DNA from: Anaerostipes faecalis
Lineage (GTDB): Bacteria > Bacillota > Clostridia > Lachnospirales > Lachnospiraceae
Assembly: GCF_018982945.1 (NCBI RefSeq)
Contig: NZ_JABRXE010000001.1
Span: forward strand, 310,001 to 374,000
Reading direction: 5' to 3'
DNA: 64,000 nt
Position numbers and translations under genes: made by a program. The notes below the pieces were generated by a model. That model made no database searches. It was given only the letters and a program-made list of their open reading frames with translations, and was not told the DNA's origin. Position 1 is the first letter of the stretch. Each line of letters opens with the position of its first letter. Positions 19,197-27,647 of the stretch are shown one piece after another.

Positions 19197-19220
19197 ACTG
19201 TCATCAGACGGTCTTTTTTT
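19195..19220 (+). terminator. Terminator overlapping the mgsA-like stop codon
   Basis: A 7-bp stem AGACTGT/ACGGTCT (one G-T pair), a 6-base loop and an unbroken run of seven T. It ends only 14 bases before the next start codon. Confidence 0.75.
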
Positions 19221-19234
19221 ACAAAAAAACGTAT

Positions 19235-20206
19235 ATGAAGAAATTAGTTTGTATTTTTATGTCTGTCATTTTAATGACTCTTTCAGGTTGCCAGATATTT
19301 GGCAATGATGGAAGTTTAACAACTTCATATGAGAGCCATTACGAGAAGAATGAAACAGAAATTAAAGAAAAAACATTGGATACCATGTGGCAGTCAAAAG
19401 CTGCTCAGGTTGGAGTTGTTTCAAAAAAAGATGCAGATCATGTCACATATTCGAATGTAAAAGAAGCTTTGCTCGTAAATAATGAAACAAATGAAGTTCT
19501 GGTAGCGCAGAAAGTATTTGATCAGGCATTTCCTGCAAGTACAACAAAAATCATGACAGCGTTACTGACACTGGAAAATTGTGACTTGAATAAGATAGTG
19601 ACTATAAAAAAAGATATTAAGTTTAAAGATGGAGCGGCAGTGGCATTGCATTTAAAAGCAGGCGATAAGATTACGGTGGAAGCATTATTAAATGCTTTGA
19701 TTGTTATGTCCGCTAATGATGCAGCAATTGCTCTTGGAGAAGAAATTGCAGGAAGCGAAAAAGCATTTGTAAAAATGATGAATCAGAGAGCTAAAGAGCT
19801 GGGAGCTACTAATACGCATTTTGCCAATCCAAATGGATTGCATCTTGAAAATCATTATACCACTGCTTATGACCTGTATTTAATATTTAAAGAACTTACG
19901 AAACATAATGAATATTTTGATATTGCAGGAAAATCCAGCAGTTATATAGAATATACCAATAAGAAAAATCAGCTGCAGACATATGATATGGCAGCAACCA
20001 ATCAGTATATACTTGGAAACTATACACTGCCTCATCAGGTATTTATGATTGGAGGAAAAACAGGAACAACAACACAGGCGGGTTCTTGTCTGATTATTTT
20101 AACCAAAAATAAAAAAGGTGAAGAATTTATTTCTGTTATATTAAAAGGAAAAGATAAATCTTCTCTCTATCATACGATGTCAAAGATTTTGTCAAAGGAA
20201 AATTAA
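19235..20206 (+). CDS. D-alanyl-D-alanine carboxypeptidase lipoprotein (DacF/PBP5-like)
   Basis: Low-molecular-weight PBP (peptidase family S11) that trims the pentapeptide of peptidoglycan. 323 aa from the ATG at 19235. The N-terminus MKKLVCIFMSVILMTLSGC is a lipoprotein signal with lipobox LSGC. The active-site motifs are STTK in FPASTTKIM, SAND and GGKTGTT. The frame is open upstream to 19112 within the mgsA-like gene, but those residues do not fit a secreted protein. No ribosome binding site is visible, and a terminator sits immediately in front, so expression is puzzling. It lacks an obvious C-terminal amphipathic anchor; the lipid would anchor it instead. Confidence 0.9.
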   Translation: MKKLVCIFMSVILMTLSGCQIFGNDGSLTTSYESHYEKNETEIKEKTLDTMWQSKAAQVGVVSKKDADHVTYSNVKEALLVNNETNEVLVAQKVFDQAFPASTTKIMTALLTLENCDLNKIVTIKKDIKFKDGAAVALHLKAGDKITVEALLNALIVMSANDAAIALGEEIAGSEKAFVKMMNQRAKELGATNTHFANPNGLHLENHYTTAYDLYLIFKELTKHNEYFDIAGKSSSYIEYTNKKNQLQTYDMAATNQYILGNYTLPHQVFMIGGKTGTTTQAGSCLIILTKNKKGEEFISVILKGKDKSSLYHTMSKILSKEN

Positions 20207-20207
20207 A

Positions 20208-21152
20208 ATGGAACGATATCAGACTTACAGTAGTCATTTGAAAAAAATATATGGAGAAAAAGTATATAAGCTTCCAGTAAATCTTCCTGTTTCCTGTCCC
20301 AATCGAATGGATGGAAATGGGTGTACTTTTTGTGGGGGTGTGGGAACCGGATTTGAAGCAATGAGTGCTATGGTTCCTGTAAATGAACAATTAATGACAA
20401 CAAAAGAAAAAATAAAGCGACGTTATAAGGCAAAGAAATTTATTGCTTATTTTCAAAATTATACCAACACATTTCTTCCATTGTCTGATTTTAAAAAATA
20501 TATAGAAGAGGCTGCGCAGGTTAAAGATATTGTCGGGATTTCTGTTTCAACAAGACCAGATTGTATCAACCGTGATTATCTTCAGGTACTTAGTGATATT
20601 TCAGATCAGTATAACATTAGAATCAGTATGGAATATGGTCTTCAGACTGTAAATTATCATACATTAAATCAGATAAATCGAGGCCATACTCTTGCGGAAT
20701 ATCTGGATGCTGTTCTGATGACAGCTTCATACAATTTTGAAATCTGTACTCATCTTATTTTAAATTTGCCGGGAGATTCTATGGAGGATGTTATAGAGAC
20801 AGCTAAAATAGTCTCTGCACTCCCGGTACAGATTGTAAAACTTCATTCATTATATATTCCAAAAGGTTCAACATTGTATGAGGAATATGAACATGGTAAA
20901 ATAACTTTATGCACAGAAGAAGAGTATTTAAACCGTTTGACAGAGTTTATCTGTCATGTTCGTAAGGATATGGTTATTGAGAGACTTTTCAGCAGAGTTC
21001 CCAAAGAGGATGCAAGTTTTTCTAACTGGGGAATCAGCTGGTGGAAACTTCGCGACATGTTTGACAGATTAATGGAAGATAAGGGGTATATTCAGGGTTG
21101 TAAGTGTAATTATCTCAATGGGGCAGCATTAGACCGATGGAGGATGGAGTAG
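20208..21152 (+). CDS. TIGR01212-family radical SAM protein (YtqA-like)
   Basis: 314-aa radical SAM protein of unknown substrate, similar to B. subtilis YtqA and E. coli YhcC. The N-terminus has LPVNLPVSCPNRMDGNGCTFCGG, holding the cysteines (CPNRMDGNGCTFC), a wide CxxxxxxxCxxC arrangement typical of this subfamily. Other matches are FIAYFQNYTNTF, VGISVSTRPDC and MEYGLQTVNYHTLNQINRGH. The start lies one base after the carboxypeptidase stop, so the two are likely co-transcribed. Confidence 0.88.
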   Translation: MERYQTYSSHLKKIYGEKVYKLPVNLPVSCPNRMDGNGCTFCGGVGTGFEAMSAMVPVNEQLMTTKEKIKRRYKAKKFIAYFQNYTNTFLPLSDFKKYIEEAAQVKDIVGISVSTRPDCINRDYLQVLSDISDQYNIRISMEYGLQTVNYHTLNQINRGHTLAEYLDAVLMTASYNFEICTHLILNLPGDSMEDVIETAKIVSALPVQIVKLHSLYIPKGSTLYEEYEHGKITLCTEEEYLNRLTEFICHVRKDMVIERLFSRVPKEDASFSNWGISWWKLRDMFDRLMEDKGYIQGCKCNYLNGAALDRWRME

Positions 21153-22523
21153 ATGGCAAGAAAAAGGGAAAAAGTTCGTTGGAATATCGGCATGATAGTT
21201 TTCTTGATAATTTTTATATATGTGATCATCAATGTGCTGATTTTTTTTGGAAAGAAGAAGCTGACAGTTTATAAAGTCACAGAGGATAGGATTACCAATA
21301 CTTTTTCGCTTACAGGTATTGCAATAAGAAAGGAAGTATTATTAAAAGCATCACACAAAGGATATATTACATATTATGTGGAGGAAGACAGGCGAATCAA
21401 AAAAAATGGAACAGTGTTTATTTTGGACAAAGAGGGAAAGGCACAGGATATTTTTGCGAAACAGCTTGAAGCTATGCATGATAGAGGAACAGTAACAGAT
21501 GACAGTGAAGTTCGACAAAAGATTGTGGAGTATCAGTCTGTCTACGATGATAATCATTTTTCGGATGTATATGATCTGAAATATGATCTGAAGAATGTAA
21601 TTTTAAATATTAGTGAATCATCTATGAAGAAAGTTGTAGATGCTGTAGGGGAAAAAATCGGATCAGAGGAATTTAAAACACAAAAGAGTCCTGCCAGTGG
21701 AATTGTAACATTTTATTCAGACAATTTTGATGGAAAAGAGCCTGATGATATAAGACAATCTGACTTTATACAGGATAATTATCGAAAAATAAAATATAAC
21801 TCATCTGATAAAGTCAAAAAAAACAATGTGGTTGGAAGGGTCAGCGAAAGTGAAAACTGGACAGTGGTAGTTTCACTTACAAAATCTCAATATGATCAGT
21901 TGAAAAAAACAGATCGTGTAACAGTGAAATTTATGTTGGATCAGAATACAACTTCTGCAGATATTAATGTGAAGAAAATAAATAGTCAATATTATGGATA
22001 CCTAAAATTTGATGATTGCTGTATTCGTTATATTAATGAACGGTATTTGGATCTTGATATTACGTTAGATTCTTATAAAGGGCTGAAGATTCCTAATACT
22101 GCTTTAGTAAAAAAGGAATTCTATCAGGTGCCAAACTCTTTCCTTTCTAAGGGAAATGATGGGAAACAGGAGGGATTTAGCGTTCGGACTACAAATGATA
22201 ATGGTGAAGTTAAAGTTGAACAAAAGGATTATAAGATTTATAAAAAGACAGAGAAGTATTGTTATCTGGATCCTGAAGAAGTTGGAGAAAATATTATGCT
22301 TCAATCAATGGATTCGGATAAGACTTTTTTGATAGAAAAAACAAAATCGCTTTATGGAGTGTATTGTACAAATCAGGGATATGCAGATTTCAGACCGGTA
22401 GAACTGGTTATAAGAAAAGATAATTATTCCATTATTAAAGAGAATACAAAAAATGGGGTAGATCTTTATGATTTTATCGTATTAGACAGTACCACCATTA
22501 AGGAAAACCAAATTATATATTGA
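21153..22523 (+). CDS. HlyD-like membrane-anchored protein
   Basis: 456-aa protein with a short basic N-terminus, one membrane helix (about 14-33) and a large extracytoplasmic part. TGIAIRKEVLLKASHKGYITYYVEEDRRIKKNGTVFILD resembles the lipoyl/HlyD-like half-motif of membrane fusion proteins, and PASGIVTFYSDNFDG is a second such segment. No partner transporter is next to it. Homologues commonly sit upstream of yggS and sepF in Clostridia, which hints at an envelope or division role, but function is unknown. ATG immediately follows the previous stop. Confidence 0.65.
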   Translation: MARKREKVRWNIGMIVFLIIFIYVIINVLIFFGKKKLTVYKVTEDRITNTFSLTGIAIRKEVLLKASHKGYITYYVEEDRRIKKNGTVFILDKEGKAQDIFAKQLEAMHDRGTVTDDSEVRQKIVEYQSVYDDNHFSDVYDLKYDLKNVILNISESSMKKVVDAVGEKIGSEEFKTQKSPASGIVTFYSDNFDGKEPDDIRQSDFIQDNYRKIKYNSSDKVKKNNVVGRVSESENWTVVVSLTKSQYDQLKKTDRVTVKFMLDQNTTSADINVKKINSQYYGYLKFDDCCIRYINERYLDLDITLDSYKGLKIPNTALVKKEFYQVPNSFLSKGNDGKQEGFSVRTTNDNGEVKVEQKDYKIYKKTEKYCYLDPEEVGENIMLQSMDSDKTFLIEKTKSLYGVYCTNQGYADFRPVELVIRKDNYSIIKENTKNGVDLYDFIVLDSTTIKENQIIY

Positions 22524-22542
22524 CAAAGAAGGAAGTGGGAGA

Positions 22543-23238
22543 ATGTTAATCGAAAACTACAATCAAGTAAAGAAAAATGTTGAACTGGCATGCAAAAGGG
22601 CAGGAAGGGATCCCAGAGAAGTTACTATTATTGCAGTCAGCAAAACGAAGCCTTTAAGTATGGTAGAAGAGCTCCGAAAAGATAAGGTAATGGATTTTGG
22701 TGAAAATAAGGTTCAGGAGCTGAAAGACAAATATGAGCAGATCAGCTGGCCGGTTCGCTGGCATTTGATTGGCCATCTTCAGACAAATAAAGTAAAATAT
22801 ATTGTTGATAAGGTTGCCCTGATTCATTCTGTAGATTCTGTAAAACTCGCAAGCCAGATTGATAAAGAGGCACAGAAACATAATGTAAAAGAAGTGCCTA
22901 TTCTTATTCAGGTCAATTTTGCTGCAGAAGATACAAAATTTGGATTAGATCCTAAAGATGTATTTGATGTGGTTAATGAAATATCAAAACTCGAACATGT
23001 AAAGATTAAAGGGTTAATGCAGATAGCTCCTTTTGTTGAAAATCCAGAGGAAAATCGCCCTTATTTTGCTGCTATGAAACAATTATCTGTTGACATCAAA
23101 GAAAAAAACTTTAATAATGTAGATATGAGTATACTCTCAATGGGAATGACTAACGATTATGAAGTTGCGGTTGAGGAAGGTTCAACTATGATAAGGGTTG
23201 GAACAGGAATCTTTGGTGAGAGGAATTATAATATATAG
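22543..23238 (+). CDS. PLP homeostasis protein (YggS/YlmE family)
   Basis: 231-aa single-domain TIM-barrel PLP-binding protein (PROSC/YggS family) that affects vitamin B6 and amino acid balance; it has no known enzymatic activity. The PLP Lys is in IIAVSKTKPLS. HLIGHLQTNK and ILSMGMTNDYEVAVEEGSTMIRVGTGIFG are the family's phosphate-binding and C-terminal signatures. As in Bacillus (ylmE), it directly precedes sepF. Confidence 0.93.
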   Translation: MLIENYNQVKKNVELACKRAGRDPREVTIIAVSKTKPLSMVEELRKDKVMDFGENKVQELKDKYEQISWPVRWHLIGHLQTNKVKYIVDKVALIHSVDSVKLASQIDKEAQKHNVKEVPILIQVNFAAEDTKFGLDPKDVFDVVNEISKLEHVKIKGLMQIAPFVENPEENRPYFAAMKQLSVDIKEKNFNNVDMSILSMGMTNDYEVAVEEGSTMIRVGTGIFGERNYNI

Positions 23239-23251
23239 CGGAGGAAAAGAA

Positions 23252-23791
23252 ATGAAGGGTACGGTCGACAAATTACTAAATTTTATGAAGCTGACAGAAG
23301 ATGAAGAGTATGATGAAGAATACGAAGAATATGAAGAAGATGATGAGGAAGAAGTAAGACCAGAGAAATTCTCATTTTTTAAGAAAAAAGAATCTGCAGC
23401 TGAAGAACCAGAGGTTGTCAGCCAGCCTGTTGAACCAAACAGAGAAGCAAAAAAACGTAGATTTACCAGTGCAGGAAGCAGTAAGGTGGTTTCGATGAAT
23501 GGAAGAGGAGTAGAAGTGTATGTTATAAAACCTCAGGATTTTGCAGAGGCACAGACAGCAGCGGATCTTCTGAAAGAAGGAAGAACAGTTGTGATTAATC
23601 TGGAAGGCATAGAACTTACTGTTGCTCAGAGAAGTATTGATTTTATTGGTGGAGCAACATATGCAATCAACGGATCTCTTCAGGCTGTTTCCAGTAATAT
23701 TTTTATTGCTGCACCAGATAGTATTGAAGTTAGTGGTGATTTAAAAAACGAGATTATGAATGAGAATACTATTTCTCCACAATTAAAGTAG
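23252..23791 (+). CDS. sepF: Cell division protein SepF
   Basis: FtsZ-binding, membrane-associated protein that helps align Z-ring filaments. Starting at the ATG at 23252 (GAGGAAAAG just before it; an upstream in-frame ATG at 23198 lies within yggS) it has 179 aa. The N-terminal helix MKGTVDKLLNFMKL is the membrane-binding segment, followed by a very acidic stretch rich in D, E and Y (about 12-35) and a charged linker. The C-terminal SepF domain starts at EVYVIKPQDFAEAQ and includes VVINLEGIE and RSIDFIGGATYAINGSLQ. Confidence 0.94.
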   Translation: MKGTVDKLLNFMKLTEDEEYDEEYEEYEEDDEEEVRPEKFSFFKKKESAAEEPEVVSQPVEPNREAKKRRFTSAGSSKVVSMNGRGVEVYVIKPQDFAEAQTAADLLKEGRTVVINLEGIELTVAQRSIDFIGGATYAINGSLQAVSSNIFIAAPDSIEVSGDLKNEIMNENTISPQLK

Positions 23792-23797
23792 GAAGTT

Positions 23798-24553
23798 ATG
23801 AAGGAAGAAGAATTATTAAAAAAAAGACTTTCAGAACTTGCAGAAAAGGCATTTTCTCAAAATATATATACGTATACTCATTTCCTAAGTGAATATGAAC
23901 AGAGTATTTATAAAGAAATGCAGAAGGAATTAGCATTTGTGGACTCTCATCTGGAGGGAGGACATGAGTATTATACCAGAGCTTTTGTAGTATTTGGTTC
24001 AGAGGATATGTTTGGATATGAAGGTGAGATTCCTTTGGCATGTGCCAAAGTCTCACCTCTTTTTGATAAATATGCTGAGAATCTGTCTCATCGAGATTAT
24101 CTTGGTGCCATGATGAATCTTGGAATAGAAAGACATCAGACAGGTGATATTCTGGTAGATGGAAAGACTGCATATGTGTTTTGTTTTCGGCACATAGGTG
24201 AATTTCTTGAGGAAAATTTCACGAAAGTGCGACATACGCAGGTAAAAACAGAAATTATTCCCTGGAAGGAAATGGGATTTTTACAAAAATTTATGGAAAA
24301 AGAAGGATTTGTTGCATCCATGCGTCTCGATGCATTAATTTCCATGGCATTTGGAATTTCAAGAAAAGTCAGCGAAAGTCTTTACAAAAGTCAAAAAGTA
24401 TTTTTGAACGGTAAAATACTGCAAAAGGGTGACCAAAAGATAAAACCAGGAGATGTAATATCAGTCAGAGGGTATGGTAAATTTCTGGTAAAGGAATTAG
24501 GAAAACAGTCCAAAAAAGGACGGCAGTTTGTAGTATTAAAGATCTTTAAATAG
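23798..24553 (+). CDS. ylmH: YlmH-family S4-domain RNA-binding protein
   Basis: 251-aa homologue of YlmH, which in B. subtilis takes part in rescue of stalled ribosomal complexes. The N-terminal alpha/beta part has a YlmH-like pattern (THFLSEYEQ, LGAMMNLGIERHQTGDILV). The C-terminal S4 domain begins ASMRLDALISMAFGISRKVSESLY and continues KVFLNGKILQKGDQKIKPGDVISVRGYGKF. Its place between sepF and divIVA is the conserved ylm order, although no ylmG gene is seen here. Confidence 0.92.
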   Translation: MKEEELLKKRLSELAEKAFSQNIYTYTHFLSEYEQSIYKEMQKELAFVDSHLEGGHEYYTRAFVVFGSEDMFGYEGEIPLACAKVSPLFDKYAENLSHRDYLGAMMNLGIERHQTGDILVDGKTAYVFCFRHIGEFLEENFTKVRHTQVKTEIIPWKEMGFLQKFMEKEGFVASMRLDALISMAFGISRKVSESLYKSQKVFLNGKILQKGDQKIKPGDVISVRGYGKFLVKELGKQSKKGRQFVVLKIFK

Positions 24554-24562
24554 GAGGATAAC

Positions 24563-25144
24563 ATGATTACGCCGGTTGAAGTATTAGGGAAAGAAATAAA
24601 AAGAGGCTTTGGATATAAAGCAGTTGAAGTGGATGAATTCCTGGAAGAACTTGCCAGAGACTATGAAATCATTTATAAGGAGAACAATGAGCTTAAAGAG
24701 AAGGTGGCAGCTTTGACAGAAAACCTCAGTCACTATCGAACTATTGAGGAATCACTAAAAAAAGCACTTGTTCTAGCCGAAGAGACATCAAAGGAAACTA
24801 TTGAAAATGCTTCTAAAACTGCCAAAATGATGGAGAATGAAGCTATTGCTAAATCAGATGAGATGATTCGTCAGGCTGAAAAAGAGGCAGAACACATCCG
24901 TACCAGTGCACAGGAGGATTTTCAGGAGGAAAAAGCTGAATTTCTCCAGCAGATTAATAATTATAAAAAATTGATACATAAACTGGAAAGTGATTACTGC
25001 AGTTATAAATCAAGAATACTGCAATTTATCAACGGACAGCTGGATATATTAAATAACCCGGTGTATGAAATGGAGTTTCAGGTAGCTGGAGAACAAGAGA
25101 AAGAACAGGATGAGGAATATGTGCAATTTGGAATTGAATCATAA
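24563..25144 (+). CDS. divIVA: Division protein DivIVA
   Basis: 193-aa coiled-coil protein that binds curved membrane at poles and septa. The N-terminal lipid-binding domain reads MITPVEVLGKEIKRGFGYKAVEVDEFL, where family members have I-x-x-KxF-x-x-x-xxGYxxxEVDxFL. Most of the rest (about 28-155) is heptad-rich. The tail is acidic. AGGAGG precedes the ATG. The 3' end overlaps the aroB start. Confidence 0.93.
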   Translation: MITPVEVLGKEIKRGFGYKAVEVDEFLEELARDYEIIYKENNELKEKVAALTENLSHYRTIEESLKKALVLAEETSKETIENASKTAKMMENEAIAKSDEMIRQAEKEAEHIRTSAQEDFQEEKAEFLQQINNYKKLIHKLESDYCSYKSRILQFINGQLDILNNPVYEMEFQVAGEQEKEQDEEYVQFGIES

Positions 25145-26219
25145 AATAGAAATAAAGAATGAAGGAAAAAAGGCTTATGATATCTATTTGAAAGATTCTT
25201 TTGGTGATTTACTGGAAACAATGGATTTTATGGAATTGGAGAATCGTAAAGTTTGCATAGTAACAGAAAGTAATGTGGCTCCAATTTACTTAAAAGAGAT
25301 GTATCAGAGGATTTCTTCAAAGGCAGCAAAAACGATAACTTTCAGTTTTTCTGCAGGAGAGGCCAACAAACAGTTAAGAACTATTGAATCTTTATATGAA
25401 CATCTGATTAAACATCATTTTGATAGAAAGGATTTGCTGGTAGCGCTGGGCGGTGGAGTTGTAGGCGATATGACAGGTTTCGCAGCAGCAACGTATTTAA
25501 GGGGAATTGAATTTGTACAGATTCCAACTACTTTGCTATCTCAGGTTGATAGCAGTATTGGAGGAAAAACCGGAGTGGACTTTCTTCAGTACAAAAATAT
25601 GGTTGGTGCGTTTCATCAGCCAAAGCTTGTTTATATTAATACTTCAACGTTAAAATCGCTACCAGAAAGGGAGTATTTTTCTGGTATGGGTGAGGTTATC
25701 AAACATGGTCTGATCAAAGACAGCAATTATTATCAATGGATTAAAAATCATGTTGAGGAAATTAAGGCAAGAGATGATGAAATTTTAAAAGAAATGATTT
25801 ATAGAAGCTGTCTGATCAAAGGCGGAGTGGTGGAACGGGATCCAAAGGAAAAAGGAGAACGTGCACTTTTGAATTTTGGGCATACTTTGGGACATGCTAT
25901 AGAAAAACTCAAGAATTTCACATGGCTTCATGGGGAATGTGTTGGTGTAGGATGTCAAATGGCTGCTATGATTTCAAAGATAAAAGGGAATATTACCTTA
26001 CAGGAGATGGAAGATATCGGTCATGTATTTAAAGAGTTTGGCCTTTGGAAATCTATTGATGGATTATTGGCAGAAGATATTATCGCGGCAACAAAATCTG
26101 ATAAAAAAATGGAAGGAAAACAGATTAAGTTTGTATTGCTGGACAAAATCGGGGAAGCCTATATTGATCGTAGTGTGACAGATGATGAAATGAAAGCAGT
26201 GTTAGATAAATGGAATTAA
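25110..26219 (+). CDS. aroB: 3-dehydroquinate synthase
   Basis: Second step of the shikimate pathway: closes DAHP to 3-dehydroquinate with NAD and a divalent metal. 369 aa. Matches include ALGGGVVGDMTGFAAATYLRG, PTTLLSQVDSSIGGKTGVD, GMGEVIKHG and the metal-site histidines in LNFGHTLGHAIE and WLHGECVGVG. The ATG at 25110 overlaps divIVA by 35 bases; ATG at 25119 is an alternative, and neither has an ideal ribosome site. No other aromatic pathway gene is near. Such a position between divIVA and lspA is unusual, since Bacillus has ileS there. Confidence 0.93.
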   Translation: MRNMCNLELNHKIEIKNEGKKAYDIYLKDSFGDLLETMDFMELENRKVCIVTESNVAPIYLKEMYQRISSKAAKTITFSFSAGEANKQLRTIESLYEHLIKHHFDRKDLLVALGGGVVGDMTGFAAATYLRGIEFVQIPTTLLSQVDSSIGGKTGVDFLQYKNMVGAFHQPKLVYINTSTLKSLPEREYFSGMGEVIKHGLIKDSNYYQWIKNHVEEIKARDDEILKEMIYRSCLIKGGVVERDPKEKGERALLNFGHTLGHAIEKLKNFTWLHGECVGVGCQMAAMISKIKGNITLQEMEDIGHVFKEFGLWKSIDGLLAEDIIAATKSDKKMEGKQIKFVLLDKIGEAYIDRSVTDDEMKAVLDKWN

Positions 26220-26725
26220 AGATGAAAAAGCATATAAGGATTTTTGGTGCAGTGGCAGGACTGGTGATGATAGACCAGATTTCAAAAATATGGGGATTAA
26301 ATGAACTGAAAGATAAAAATGCTATTTCTGTGATTCCGGATATTTTTGAATTACGTTATTTGGAAAATCATGGAGCCGCTTTTGGAATTCTTCAAAATCA
26401 GCAATGGATATTTGCCATTATTACAATTATGGCACTGGCTGTATTAACCTGGATATATTTTAAATTGCCGGAAAACAGGAGATATTTGCCGTTAAAGGGA
26501 TGCTATGTATTTTTGACAGCGGGAGCCATAGGGAACTTTATTGATCGTATGATGAATGGATATGTTATTGACTTTTTCTATTTTAAGCTGATTGATTTTC
26601 CTATTTTTAATGTGGCAGATATTTATGTGACAATATCTATGGCAGTTTTAATTGTTTTGCTGCTGTTTTACTATAAAGATAATGAACTGGATTTTTTAAG
26701 TCGGAAAGGGAAAGATGGAAGATAA
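26210..26725 (+). CDS. lspA: Lipoprotein signal peptidase
   Basis: Membrane aspartic peptidase (signal peptidase II) that cleaves prolipoproteins after lipidation, for example the two lipoproteins encoded in this window. 171 aa with four hydrophobic segments. Family motifs are DQISKIW, ENHGAAFGIL, GAIGNFIDRMMNGYVIDFF (first catalytic Asp) and FNVADIYVT (second catalytic Asp). It overlaps aroB by 10 bases and rluD by 11. Confidence 0.95.
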   Translation: MELKMKKHIRIFGAVAGLVMIDQISKIWGLNELKDKNAISVIPDIFELRYLENHGAAFGILQNQQWIFAIITIMALAVLTWIYFKLPENRRYLPLKGCYVFLTAGAIGNFIDRMMNGYVIDFFYFKLIDFPIFNVADIYVTISMAVLIVLLLFYYKDNELDFLSRKGKDGR

Positions 26726-27629
26726 GATAGAAATCATCATAGCAGATGAACAGTCAGGTAAAAGGCTGGATCTGGTATTAAGTGAGGAATGTCAGGAGTT
26801 TACCAGAAGCTATATTCAGAAGCTGTGTAAAGATAAAAAGGCTTTTGTAAACGAAAAAGTTTCCAAAGGAAATTATAAATGTAAAAAAGGTGATCGGATC
26901 AGTCTGATGATTCCAGAACCGGAGGAACTTTCCATAGAGCCAGAAGAGATGGAACTGGATATTGTTTATGAAGATCAGGATGTAATTCTTATAAATAAAC
27001 CTAAGAACATGGTGGTCCATCCGGCGGCAGGTCATTATACAGGAACTCTTGTAAATGGACTCATGGCTCATTGTAAGGATGGATTATCTGGAATCAATGG
27101 AGTCTTAAGACCCGGGATTGTCCACAGGATTGATAAAGATACCACAGGAATTCTTATTGTATGCAAAAATGATATGGCACATAAGAGTATTGCAAAACAG
27201 CTGAAAGAACACTCTATAACACGAAAATATCATGCCATTGTATATGACAATATAAAGGAAGATGAAGGAACCATAAATGCTCCCGTTGGAAGAAGTCAAA
27301 GAGATAGAAAAAAGATGGCCGTTAATCCTGCTGGAAGACATGCAGTGACCCATTATAAGGTACTTCGTCGTTTAAAAAAAGGGTTCACGTATATTGAATG
27401 TCAATTGGAGACGGGAAGGACTCATCAGATTCGTGTCCATATGGCATCCATAAAACATCCTTTGCTGGGAGATGATGTATATGGACCTAAAAAACAAAAA
27501 TATTCTCTGGAGGGACAATGTCTTCATGCAAAAGTTTTAGGCTTTATACATCCAAGAACGAAGAAATACATGGAATTTGAAGTTCCGTTACCAGATTATT
27601 TTAAAGAACTACTTGAAAAACTTGATTAG
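26715..27629 (+). CDS. RluA/RluD-family 23S rRNA pseudouridine synthase
   Basis: 304 aa. An N-terminal S4 domain (KRLDLVLSEECQEFTRSYIQKLCKD) precedes the catalytic domain with HRIDKDTTGILIV, whose Asp is the nucleophile. Later motifs are ARKYH-like TRKYHAIVYD, GRTHQIRVHMASIKHPLLGD and LHAKVLGFIHP. Directly downstream of lspA, as YlyB is in Bacillus, so it is probably the RluD-type enzyme; the exact target uridines cannot be read from sequence. Confidence 0.92.
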   Translation: MEDKIEIIIADEQSGKRLDLVLSEECQEFTRSYIQKLCKDKKAFVNEKVSKGNYKCKKGDRISLMIPEPEELSIEPEEMELDIVYEDQDVILINKPKNMVVHPAAGHYTGTLVNGLMAHCKDGLSGINGVLRPGIVHRIDKDTTGILIVCKNDMAHKSIAKQLKEHSITRKYHAIVYDNIKEDEGTINAPVGRSQRDRKKMAVNPAGRHAVTHYKVLRRLKKGFTYIECQLETGRTHQIRVHMASIKHPLLGDDVYGPKKQKYSLEGQCLHAKVLGFIHPRTKKYMEFEVPLPDYFKELLEKLD

Positions 27630-27647
27630 CAACAGGAGGAAAGCATA

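Noticed and set aside
19112-19234. Upstream extension of the carboxypeptidase frame
   Set aside because: It overlaps the mgsA-like gene and would place about 40 polar residues in front of a clear lipoprotein signal peptide.
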